DNA from: Bugula neritina | Taxonomy: Eukaryota; Bryozoa; Gymnolaemata; Cheilostomatida; Bugulidae | NCBI GenBank assembly: GCA_964035545.1 | Contig: OZ037773.1 | Location: forward strand, 8,150,751 to 8,210,750 | Length of the DNA: 60,000 nucleotides | Direction of reading: 5' to 3' | Shown: positions 24,296 through 36,305 of the stretch, piece after piece | Numbering within the stretch: the first letter of the stretch is position 1 | Layout of the letters: the number at the start of each line of letters is the position of its first letter | Position numbers and translations under genes: made by a program | The notes under the pieces: model-generated | Databases searched by the model: none | Seen by the model: the letters and a program-made list of their open reading frames with translations, nothing else | Told to the model about the DNA's origin: nothing

Positions 24296-27200
24296 TCACT
24301 CTGATAAGGTCTTCAACTTGGTTAGTAGTTCATCTATAAACTCCTGTAATAGTTATATCATTGTGATATTGTGTTTACCATACACCATGGCAGATTCAAA
24401 TCAATATTAGCAATATCAGTATTATCTATTACATAATAGTTAATAATTGTTATGCAATTTTCAGTTTCTACATAATATTATGTGATGTCTTTTAGAATAA
24501 TATATAACATGTATATTATATCAGAGTGCAATTTCAAGACAAATCTAAATATTAATGTGAATAATATCAATATTATTTATTGCATAATATTATTCAGCAC
24601 ATGTATATCACTCAATACAAGCTTATTATAACTGTTTTAATTCACCACTTCCATACAATTGATATTCAGCAAAATAGTAACAAGCTCGCCTACAATATAA
24701 AACAAAGTTCAACTTTTATTTTATGAGAAAATAACTCCCAATTATAATCAAGAAGTTAATTTTTTGCAATTATCTAATTTTTGGTGAAAAGGCAATTAGA
24801 ACTTGCATAGCTCAGAATATACTATACATCCTGTAGCCTTTGATTGCCGTCTAACAAATCATGACTACCTATGAAAGGCCTGTGAAGTTCACTAATCTTA
24901 TATATCAACGCAAGTCTCTAAGGCCATCCCCCAACATGTTATTTTAAATATTCTTACCTTTACATGGATCTGAGGCTTTTTACAGTCCACCAAGGAATCC
25001 TAAAACACAAAATAATATAACTAACCACTTGTTACTCCAGCAACCAGGAAAAATCAAATTAATATGAAATGCAGACACTCAACTATGGCACAAGTAACGC
25101 ATCTGGGTTACCCACTAGAACCTGATACATCTCAGCAGTCTCTTAGTAATGTCACAGTATCATTGGTTTCTATAGCTATTATATGTGTTGTGGAGGGGAA
25201 GAATATAGCAACCCTTACATAGTTAGTGAACTAATACTCTACAAGTAGTCTATTATACGTACTAGTTTAATGAATACAGTCAATTTCAAACAATTCCAAA
25301 TACAAAATCATTCTATAATTTAGTGTTTTTAAGTGTTCGTTTTATGTATTAATTTTATATGGGGCCAGTTTACACAACATAAATAATTGTTTTACTATGT
25401 CAATATTACACACTCTCCACAAAGCAATATTATCAATGCCAAACTACCAATGCTTTTTAAACTTTCTCTGCTCTCATAAAGTCCATGTTGCTCAATTAGC
25501 CTAGAAGCTACACTATGAAACATTAAGAGCTTAAATCACTTAACAATCTAATAATTTACTATGCATTATCATTCTCTTAACCAGTATTTTTATGTATATT
25601 ATAACTTTTAACTTTACCATTACAAAAATGTAGTAATAATTATAGTTATATTCATATTTATACAAAAAAGGGGGCTGCAACTGCTCACCTCTAAATATTG
25701 CCGTTTTTCAATGTTGGTTTCTAGGTCTATCACTTCATCTAAGTCTACATCACATGGGTACATCATTCCACTGCTTGTCTAGAACAGAAAGCATATAATT
25801 ACTTCAGTTTGAACTTTTCATGATACTAACAATTATTGACTAAACTACCTTTTAACACAAAACTACACTCACAAGGTTTACTACTATACATCAGCCTTGA
25901 CAAATGATATATACGTGTATATGACAATTTTATCTGAAGAGTGCACAACATCTTGTGTACGAAACTATTAGTAATAAATGTCATTATAATAATCAAATAT
26001 CATTTCATTTCTTCTAATATATATATATAACAGTAATCTATAAATGCACTAGTACAAGTGCTTTGTTTATTACTGCACATTGTACTATATTGCATCATCA
26101 AGATCATTTCCTGATAGTAACTAAGTCCTATATTACAAACTTCACTATAAGATTACGATTGGAATAACAGCTTATCATTGCTACACTTTGCTAATATTAG
26201 GTTTTAGTATGATGTCTCAGGGTGGGATACCATTGAAATGTTTTGTCAACCATACTAAGTCAGGGTGATAACTCCCCCCCCCCACCGCCACAGCACATAC
26301 AATAGCCATGGAACTTATGCTACAGTAGACTTAGACTCAGTTTTTGCAAGTATTATGGGTTACTGCGATGAGCACCGTTAAATTCCCAATGTACAAAACA
26401 AATACTCTGCTAGGCTCTACTATAAATAACTTTTCGAATGACTCATAGGCTCTGCTAAACGCTGTTTCTAGAGATGCTAAATGAGCCTTCAAACTTCATG
26501 AGAGCATACATAGTTGCTAGGTTACGTGTCTCTATTAAACAGTAAATCTGCAGTCTAAATAGCTCGGAGTTTTTAGTTCTGGTTCACAACAGTGAAATAA
26601 AAGGAGTTATGTTTCCTTCAAGGGTACATAACACTCTTCATCATGAGCACAGCCAGAATAAGTCAATAGTATACCTCAATCTTATTTACCAAGATTATGA
26701 GTAGACATTATGCATGAAGCGATGGCTAGTTTTCAGTTCATATAGCACAAGTCCATAAAATTATAGTTCCTGACAGTATACAGACTGGTACTGTTACATA
26801 ACAAATACTGGTAGGAATGATAATGACATTCTCCAGATTAAGATAAACTAAGAATGTAAACTCTCTTGAAGCTTGTGTCATCTTGCCTTCAAGTGGGCTC
26901 ACCCTAATGTAGATAAGGTGGTGGCTTCAGCGTTGAGTAAACATCTACGGAGTGTAGCAACATATCCTATAGCTTCTTAATGTTAGAGGTGATCTTATCT
27001 CATCAGCTTATAGCTAAGAGTATACATTAGCAAGCAGGTGCACACTTACACCTCATATCTACATTTTGCTGCGTGAAAAGGTTGTTGAAGTTTTCAGTTT
27101 TTAAAAAAGAAAATATATGCAAAAAACTTAAATGCTGAAGTATGTAAAAAGAAAAGATAGATTTATACACTCACACATTTTATGCACCTACAAATTCATG

Positions 27201-30200
27201 CACTTCTGTTTATAGACTTACATGAATGCACTTATATAAATTATATGCACTTACATCTATACACTTACAATAGAACATGTACATATGCACACTCAAACCT
27301 CTATAACATGAGCTATATCTCCTAGCTAATTCCCAGCACTAATTGCACTCTATAAGATATATGATTCATAGGATGGATTCACAGCAGGGGAGATAACTGT
27401 CACATTGTATGTAAATTAATATTTCTGTAAACAATTAGTGTCAACAGCAACTTTCTGCTAAAGTATAAAGTTTAGAATATTTATAGTACATAGTACAAAT
27501 TTTCTAGCATACTTTAGTTTACAATATAAATCATAGCACATCTTTAGTATATAATAAAAAGTAGGTATAGCATATTCATATAGTATGTAATATTAAGCAT
27601 AGCTTATGTTTATACTATATATAATATAAAGCATAGCATATTTTTGTATAACATATTCACAGTATAATATATGTATAATATAAAATATTAAGTATAACAA
27701 TATTATAGTACATTATAGTATGCATCAACTACAACACAGCTGTTTTCAGATAATGAAATCAAAAGTCGTGATTTTTCATATAAATTGGAGTAAAGGGTGT
27801 ATATTCTAGGTAGCAACGTATTGAATGGTAAAGAGCTGACAATATTTGCTTAAAGGCAAGTGTTTGCATTAGTAAAACTAGATTACAATAGCATTTATAG
27901 AACCCAGTACAGGATAATTGATTTAATCAACTGATCTTAGTGGCTGCACATGTCAAATGTGTCTTTTGTTTTGCTTAATTTGCTGTCCCTGAATATGTAC
28001 AAGGTGTCTGCTTTATTGGTCTTCCACTTCTGAAATATTGTCACTTTTTTCATGTGTCACAATCAACTGACATGGAGAAACAGCAAACTGCCCATCTAGT
28101 TGTGTAGGGAGGGGGCCTGGTTAGTCCCCAGTAATTTACACAGTCAGCTAGTATCAGTGGTACCCAGATTACAAAAGCCACATGCAACAGAGTAGTATAG
28201 TCACATGTATCTGATATACTGGTATATGCTACACTGGTATATGCTATACTAGTATATAGCTATATACTGGTATATATATGCTAAACTGATATATGCTACA
28301 CTGGAACATGCTATACTAGTATATAGCTATATACTGATATATGCTATACTGGTATATGCTACACTGGTATATGCTATACTAGTATATAGCTATATACTGG
28401 TATACATATGCTAAACTGATATATGCTACACTGGAACATGCTATACTAGTATATACTATACTGGTATATGATATAATGGTATATGCTATACTGATATATG
28501 CTATACAAATACATACTATAATATAATACTATATATACTATAGAGTATAGAGCATAGGCTACTGGTACATGCTTCACTGATATATACGTTATACATACAG
28601 ATACATGTATATTATACTGTACTGGTATATACGTTATACATACAGATACATGTATAATATTATACTATACTGGTATATAAGTTATACTAGTAATATTTAT
28701 ATGATATACAGGTATATGCTGACACAGGTATAATATGCAAGGGCAGGTAAAACAAATAACGACCTTCACTGTAGCACAAAGTGATGACTCAACAATACTT
28801 GCTTTGTTTGCTGTTTATTGCTCTCAGACACTACAGAGCTGCAAGATAATGCTTTTCATCTGCTTCTAGCAGATGGCTTGTTGCATTACCAGTTGCTGTA
28901 TTAGTTTGTAGTAGAAATCAGACTAGTGCACATGCAGTAGCATCAACCAAGCTGCCCCCCTCCCCCTAATGCTAGTCCTAGGGACTAATCTCAGTGAATA
29001 CAAGTCATATCTACCAGTTCATACACATCCTTATGAGTCCTCGTAAGCATAAGCAACGGCTGGTTCTATTTGACTTAAATTTGAGTGAAGTTAAACTCTT
29101 ACCAGGCACAAGTCCTATAATATAATACTGGTCTTACGGACTTGGTATTTCAACAAATTATATAAGTTCCAGCTGTGACAATTTTTCAAGTTGTCCTTGT
29201 GACCATGGGTGACCTAATCATGGGGTCATGGCAAGCTTGTAGGGGAGTTCTTTGACAGGGTGCCACACACCCTTTCCCAGATAACATGTATGTGCATGTG
29301 CAAGCAAGTGCTATAATGTCCCATATTTATTTAGTGCGTCCTAGTTATTCATAGGGGGCTAGTTGAGTATATACTAGCTACATGTAGGATGCTAGTTTTG
29401 TCATTTTCACTTATAATTACCGTTCGCTCGTTGACATTTGTTAGTTACCATTTTGAAGTTAAAACATTATGTTTCAAACAGTTTTAAAAAAGTTTTTAGT
29501 TGCTACTCTACCTAAACTATGGCAAACTACTGAAAAGTGCTTTTTATTTGAAGCAAAATTGCAGAATTTTTATTACTCTTTAGCAAGGATTATCATGTAT
29601 ATGTTATGATATATTGCTGTCTGCTTTACTATGCTAGATAGCATGAAGATGCTAGGTTATTGATCCCATTGTCAAACTTTGAAAAAGTCAATATAAAAAT
29701 GGCAACTACAGCTACCCATAAATTCATGTATATATTATTATGTAGTTTAACTACTAAGTACTTTGATAAACTTGCAATAATAGGGACTTGCTTCAAGGTG
29801 AATAAATTATAGCCCATACTATTTCTTACCCTTTATATGCTTTAAAACATAAACAATGCAGCCTGCCTAATCCATCATGCTGCACAAGATTATATTACAT
29901 TTACACGGTAACTCCTTCCAAGTTTATACCATGCATTTAATATTACTATTAGTCAGGTCTAACGCTCTCTTATATTAAGATATAACCTATATTATATCAT
30001 ATATGTACCAATATATTATCATACATGATATATTATATAGTATTTTTATAATATATTATTGTTATAGATATAGACAAATGTTATACATAATCTTACGTCT
30101 ATGTCATACAACTTGTTTAGCTCTTCGTCCATCCAAAATTCAACTTTCAAGCGTCTTTGTATCAGTTTGATTTCTTTTTGACCATATTTCATTGTCAAAA

Positions 30201-30309
30201 ACTTTTTCCGATCTTCTTGCTGAACAGATTCATCTGTTAGATCATTTTGCACATTGTTATTTTCTTTACTTACAAATTTCACCTGTGCTGACAGAGAAGA
30301 ATCTGCCAT
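24296..30309 (-). CDS. PPP1R14: protein phosphatase 1 inhibitor, PPP1R14 (CPI-17/PHI-1) family, 4 exons
   Basis: Coding exons on the minus strand: 30097-30309, 25689-25778, 24958-24999 and 24296-24343, all joined in phase 0, giving 130 aa ending in TGA. The core has Thr39 in FLTMKYGQKE, matching the region around the activating Thr38 of CPI-17. It is followed by QRRLKVEFWMDEELNKLYDID, which matches the family helix. The acidic CDVDLDEVIDLE block, then LVDCKKP, then EFIDELLTKLKTLSE, match the rest of the PHIN domain in order. When phosphorylated on this Thr, family members inhibit myosin phosphatase (PP1c with MYPT1) and so raise myosin light chain phosphorylation. Vertebrate members are about 147 aa. 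Which paralogue this corresponds to cannot be said. The ATG chosen follows an in-frame GTG only five codons upstream. Confidence 0.92.
28200..28760. repeat. ACTGGTATATGCT repeats with a duplicated block of about 112 bp
   Basis: Short CTGGTATATGCTA-type units recur across the region. A larger block containing CTATATACTGGTATA, then CTAAACTGATATATGCTACA, then CTGGAACATGCTATACTAGT occurs twice (about 28226-28325 and 28340-28455). It lies in the first intron of the PPP1R14 gene. Confidence 0.75.
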
Positions 30310-30895
30310 TATGATGCCTGTCACGTTTCAACTGACTTCATGAACAATGAATCAAAATTAATTTTACTCGATAGTCTTTTTAATTTAGAGTTGTCTTTTT
30401 CTAATAAACAAGTTAATTTTGTATAAAGTTAAAACTTTATATGTTTCAAATTGTTTTTTTAATAAAAATAATATTTTTTTAAATTTTATATAACAATGTG
30501 TTATTTTTATTTTTTGTGTTAATACATTACAACAAATCCTAAAGTTTGCTTTTTTACTAATCAATTGAGAACTAGGACTACTATTATTTTGAAGAGAGGT
30601 TAACTTAGCCTGCCGAACTAAAATTCTACAGTTTACAGTGACAACTCCACAATAGCTAGTTAATTTATGCTTTAGTTATAAAAGATTTTCACCTGGATTA
30701 TCTTGATTTTGATGTGTTTCCAGTTACTTAGAGGCTGGCTAAGACTAACGAATTGTAATACTAATAACACTATTATAATAGTTTATACTGTTGAGTAACA
30801 TTAAAAGTAACATTTCTGACTTCGCCATAGCCAGTTCATTTTGATAACGCTTAAAGTTGAAGTTAAACTAAAACTTAAGTCAGTAAAACTCAAAC
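30310..30895. promoter_or_regulatory. divergent promoter region, PPP1R14 (-) and MANSC/LDLa gene (+)
   Basis: The two start codons (30309 on minus, 30896 on plus) face away from each other with 586 bases between. This region must hold both 5' UTRs and promoters unless an upstream noncoding exon exists. It is strongly AT-rich, and I see no convincing TATA box. Confidence 0.5.
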
Positions 30896-33800
30896 ATGTT
30901 GACCTTTTGCTTTTGGGCTCGGCTCTACAAAGTGAAAGCTCTGTTACTACTTGTTTGTATTGCTTGTGACTTTGCCTATGGCGCCTTGGATTTAAGCAAA
31001 ATCTTTGGAAACAATGTTAACAATGCTGAGGCGTGGAGTCAGTTAATGAATTTGAAGAACTGTCCCAAACCACAGCCATTGAGCAGCACAATCATTATGA
31101 TAAACGAATCGGTAGCAGCTGGTGCTAAATTTATTGCTCATCCCAATGTCACTAGTCGCTATGAATGCGAGTTTGAATGTTGTTATAAAATAAAAGAGGG
31201 CTGCAACATTGCTGTTTATGCTTCAGAACAGGTGAGAACTTAAATTTCTGTATTATTATTTCAGTGATCAATTTCAATTTGAATTTATTATTTTCCGTGA
31301 TCAAATATAACTATTCCTATTAGTATTAGTATTGCTAACTAAAACTTTGTTGAAAAAGAATATTATTAAAGTGACTATCTTATTTTGGTGTAAACTTACA
31401 TAATTTACAAGCTCGAACTTTAGCCTAGTGGCTGGTGTGAATTAGTCATTATGTTGAACTGATTATAAAATATTTTAATTATGTTTTAGTAGTTACTAGG
31501 TGTTGACTTTGAGGTTGTGCCACAGTGAGGAAGTATTTAATAAAAATAATCATAACATTTAGTCAAATCTCTCTGTGAAGTGGTTGTGTTCAATTAAATT
31601 TGTTGAACAGCAATCACAAATAAAAATTTGATTAATGATCCTTAGTAATAACTTTATTGTGTTGTACCTAGGTGCCTAATCTAAATAATCATAAATTGTA
31701 CTAATTAAATAATCAATTTATTATTAATTAAATAATTTATCATTAGGTAAATAATTAATTTAACTAATACTTAAATAACTAATTTATATTAATTAAATAA
31801 TAAACTTATCAATAATGTAAAAATAGCTAGTCATTATGATAGACAGTATTAGTTAAGTTATGAGTATAGTTTTACTAGAATGTTATTGATATATTATCCA
31901 GCTTTAATATCTACAGATCATACACTTGCCTACTTGCATAAGATGTTTGAGTGTCCATCACTTTGCATGACTAGACTATTTTAGACCGAGCACAGTTTCT
32001 TTTTCTTTAGATTCAAGTAATAGCAATACTTAGACTTGATGTGTGTTTTAGAAGCACTGTTACCTCTTCAACTGCGGGCAACCAAGCAAGTGTCGTTTTG
32101 AACAGCGCAGTGGCTACACTGTGAGTCTCATCTCTGATGTAATTGATGACAAGGAAGAGGTCACTGTTGCTGCTACGAAACCTGCCACGACTCCAGCTTC
32201 GACTACAGCCTCTCCTTCTAAGAAATGTATGCATTCAGTTTGATGTATTATAGGCTACATAATACAATGTGGTATAATATGCTGAGATAATAACATATAA
32301 CGTAGTATAATATACAATATACAGTATACTATAGTAAATACAGTATAATATACAGTTTAATATGATTTATTCAGTACATCTACTCGATGGCTGCCGCCCG
32401 GACGTAGACTCCTGCGTCACACCCAACACTCACTGCTCTAACAAAGGTTTCTGTATGTGTAAAGATGGCTTCCATCCTAAGAATGGCGTCTGTCGTAAGT
32501 TGCTTTCCCGTCAGTAACTGTTATATTATTATTGGTCAGCTAATATTGAAAGAAGTAGGCAGTTTCAGCAGGAATCTAACAGATATGATCTCTTTAGGCA
32601 AAGACTGTCTGGAGAGCCTGCAGTTTGAGTGCACAAACGGAGATGCCAAGTACGGCCAGCCCGACTGCATCGCCGTGTACGACGTGTGTGATGGTATCCC
32701 ACAATGCTCTGATGGTTCTGATGAGAAAAATTGTGAAAAGAAAGGTAAGACTTGTTGAAGTCTCCTCATAGCTGTGTGAGTACCTCGTGACATTCTGGTC
32801 AGAGATATTTTAATGGAGTTTCGTTACAAAATGACCTTGAAGTAGGAGTTTGAGGTCATGTGAAGGTCAGCTGTGTAATGTACGTGTCTGTGTGTTTGTA
32901 GATGCTATTGACTGGGCACACGTGGGTAGCCCCAGCGAACTGAAGGCTAAAATAAAAGGTAAAACTGTCGCAAGTCAAACTAACTTCATTCCTAAAGCTG
33001 ATTCTAACCCACTGTATTACGCTAACCCTGATTCCAACCTGTATGACACGCCCACTCTAACCCCGCCCCTTAACCTCCACCCAGCTAACCGACCATCTGG
33101 TTCACTTAGAGACTCCATAAATCCAGCCAATCACCGCCCTGCTTACAGTGGTCAGCATCCGGGTTCCTCCTTTCATATGCCGGGTTACGCGTACCAGCCC
33201 TTAGCCCAGTACCATGCTGGCAGGTATCGCTCTGGAGGCGGGTGGCGGGACTACGTGAGCTCAGGCTACAAACCGCCCACACAGCCTCCAAGATGGCTGC
33301 CAGATAGACATGAATCCCTGTATCAAAAGTCGTCCGACTACGGGAGCTATGATTACGACTCCCCTCTTTATGGTAAACAGTCTTTAGATAGGCCTCAGTC
33401 TATGCTACGGGACAATCAGGATAAAACGAATCAGAGCAAGTCTTTCTTTGAGTTCAGCTCCGGTAACACTCGTGTTGTGTAGTCAGTGTTGTTAAACTTT
33501 GTAGTCACTAGTGTTACACTCTGTAGTCACTAGTGTTACATTCTGTAGTCACTAGTGTTACACTCTGTAGTCACTAGTGTTCCACTCTGTAGTCACTAGT
33601 GTTACGTTCTGTAGTCACTAGTGTTACACTCTGTAGTCACTAGTGTTACGTTCTGTAGTCATATGCTGCTTATAGTTATGTACAGCTAGTATGATACTAT
33701 TACGAACCTCTTCACTTGGTATATCACACTTACTATGTTATGTTTGGTAGCCAATTTTAACTCTGCTCTCTCTAATCTAGTTGAATTATACTGTACCACA

Positions 33801-35123
33801 TATTATGTGCATGTTGAGTTTAGTTCTAAAGATGTAACAGAGTTATCCACTCTTGGGCCGTGTTTATTAATATGAGTTTCACACTTATGTGGAGAAGTTT
33901 GTGAACTGTTTTACTCTTAGTCACTGCTATATTTACATCTACATAAATATCACATCTTGTGTTGCATATGAAGATGTACCATAAGCTAGTAGAAAGTCTG
34001 CTTTTCATAATTATACTACTATAATGTGCTGGATTATTCAATGTTACCAAGTAACACTTACGCTAGTAAATCATGCTGTGCTGCAAGCTGATAGTCGGTT
34101 AAGTTGTCATTCAACTTTCATTCTGAACCAGTTTGAGTTGTTTATGTCACAGTTTGCATCTAATGATGATTAATGATAACACCTTTCACTGGCTATGACC
34201 TTGTTCTCATTCTCTGATCACCCTTCACTTAGCTCTGGTTCTACATAGAAGTCTCGTAAGTTGCGGGCCGTTGCTGTACAGCCCCTGTTGACTGTTGCAG
34301 AGTACATGAAGAGTCACCCAGACGTGAAAGAAGAAGTTCTGTCGTCTCAGACTACCACCTCCAAGTCTCCTCCATACTTTGACATCAAAGCACTTCTGGG
34401 TCAGTCAAACTCTGATGCCCAAGCTGATCTAGAGCAACTGGCGAAAGTCAGCACTGCGAAGAAGTCAGCGCCCACTCCTGCTGACGTAAAGGCTGTCAGT
34501 CACCATGGCAACCCTAGTGATGCTCAGAGTAAGGATTCTGGTGCAGCATCAGCAGCTATAGAGAAGGTATAGTGTGTACCTCTGTGTGTGTAACTGCATG
34601 TGTGTATCTGTATGTAAGTATTCCTGTATGTAAGTTTACCTGTATGTAAGTATTCCTGTATGTAAGTTTACCTGTATGTAAATATTCCTGTATGTAAATA
34701 TATCTGTACGTGTGTGTAACTTTATGTCTGTAACTGTATATGTTATCGCTTGTAACGTATGTCTCTAAGCGCTGTGTGTGAAGTAAGGTATTCCGACAAT
34801 ATTTTGTCACTCTGAATTTAGTATAACTGAGTTACATCATATCAGCAAATGAATCTATTGTTGGGTAACTAAATCCATCAACTTGTGAAGGTAACATCTT
34901 CTGATACGTTACTCAGGTGGTGGTGAAGGGGAGGAAACGCGATGAACACAGTACGAGGAGTGCTGTCATAGCCTTGTCTCTCAGCCTCACTCTGACTGTG
35001 GTGCTAATAGCCTACTTAGCCTGCAGGTACAAGAGCGTGAGCTCACGAGTCGGCAGAGGCAAGGCTAGGCCGTACCGAGGTGCAGCTGAGATCGATTACC
35101 TCATTGATGGCATGTACCTGTAG
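30896..35123 (+). CDS. LRP11-like single-pass membrane protein: MANSC, EGF-like, LDLa domains, 7 exons
   Basis: Coding exons: 30896-31231, 32052-32226, 32375-32494, 32598-32744, 32902-33462, 34301-34566 and 34917-35123, phases consistent, giving about 603 aa. A signal peptide (hydrophobic [10 protein letters not shown], residues 15-24) is followed by a MANSC domain at about 56-138 with [20 protein letters not shown] and a CC pair. A six-cysteine EGF-like domain (C177 to C210) follows, then an LDLa repeat (C214 to C256) ending [11 protein letters not shown] long Pro/Tyr/Ser-rich stalk leads to a membrane helix at about 551-571 and a basic cytoplasmic tail ending DYLIDGMYL. From memory vertebrate LRP11 has MANSC, PKD, LDLa, a membrane helix and a very similar tail end. 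Here an EGF-like domain stands where PKD would be. The exon 5 donor (33462) and exon 6 acceptor (34301) are my choice, because reading on reaches a stop at 33480. Ligand unknown. Confidence 0.85.
33501..33660. repeat. 22-bp minisatellite, 7 copies plus partial
   Basis: GTAGTCACTAGTGTTAC begins at 33501, 33523, 33545, 33567, 33589, 33611 and 33633, with a partial copy at 33655, an exact 22-base period with few substitutions. In the preferred model it lies in intron 5 of the MANSC/LDLa gene, just after the donor. Confidence 0.95.
34600..34705. repeat. 16-bp tandem repeat (CTGTATGTAAGTNTNC)
   Basis: About six units of a CTGTATGTAAGT core alternating ATTC and TTAC ends, in intron 6 of the MANSC/LDLa gene close to its donor. 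Each unit contains a GTAAGT word that resembles a splice donor. Confidence 0.85.
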
Positions 35124-36305
35124 AGTCTGTCAGCACCTGGATACCCACCACTAACCTTCACTACATTCACCACAATACAACTCACTACCTGTAACAGTAT
35201 CTACTACAGATAATACTACATCTACTACAGACAGCAAAGTATAGTTATGTATCTATCTTCTTAGCACTGCAGCTCTACAAGATATCGCAAGTGGACTGTC
35301 TGGTGTGTTTTATAGTACCTGGCCACGTATCACCTGGTAGTCATGGTAACACAGGGGTACTGCTGTGTGCAGTGGGAATGGCACTTTATTACTTACTAGT
35401 ATTTCTTGTAAAGCCAGCTTTTACTAATTCTTTTTCTCTGCAATTAAATATTCTAGTCTAGTTTGATATTTCTATAAGAATTCACTTCCATGTACTGACA
35501 GTTATAACTCCATACCTTCCACGTACAAATTCCAGGTTCATTCATTCCATAGGCTAGTTCAGGCTCTTTCATAGTAGCTTTATATCAAAGTCATGCTTTT
35601 TACGTAATACTAAAATCTCTAATGTTTTACATTTGTCGTCATTAATTTGCAGAAGTAATGGCTATTTTTATTAAACTCTTGTATATATTATTTAGAATTA
35701 TATTATGTTATGGTGCCTTTGCATGTGCAGTGTAATCTCATTTTATCACTCTATGTATAACTTTTTTTCTTGTAGTTCTCTTTTTAATATTTGCAACTCT
35801 CCAAAATCATTTATTATACCGAAGTTACTGGATACATAATTTGTATTCAGTGGTTAATTCTATTTAGTATCTATGTAGTATATATGTCTATTTGCACTCG
35901 TCACACTATTGATGTCTATTTCTATATATACTAACCAAGCAATCTCATAATAAAGTTTCTAACATTCTACATCACAAGTCATAGTGTTTCCCATGCAGCC
36001 TTTAGAGTTCACAGTGTACCCACAAGTAGTAATGTTTCATTTTTATTTTAGTAAAACTGTATTTACAAGTGGATAAACTTACAGACAACATCACAGCTTA
36101 TAAAGAAATTGACTATATTGAATTGTTAACTAAATTTAAATCTAGTCAACTTTTTACTTGATTGAATTAATTTATGAAAATACAGCTTTATGATGTATTT
36201 CAAACACAAAGAATCTAAAGAATATCATCTCCAAATGAAATCATTCCTTTAATAAACTTCAGGCTATACACCCAACCCTTATTTTAGTGTAACAATGAAA
36301 TGATG
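35124..36305. other. convergent 3' ends of the MANSC/LDLa and DRC8 genes
   Basis: This holds the 3' UTR of the plus-strand gene (about 830 bases to an AATAAA at 35949) and the 3' UTR of DRC8 on the minus strand. A minus-strand AATAAA lies at 36042-36047. The two signals are less than 100 bases apart, so the transcripts nearly meet or overlap. Confidence 0.55.
35949..35954 (+). terminator. candidate polyadenylation signal of the MANSC/LDLa gene
   Basis: AATAAA on the plus strand about 825 bases after the stop codon. Confidence 0.5.

Noticed and set aside
32850-33482. Independent 210-codon gene
   Set aside because: It is exon 5 of the MANSC/LDLa gene. It continues in phase from the LDLa exon and the preceding acceptor is good.
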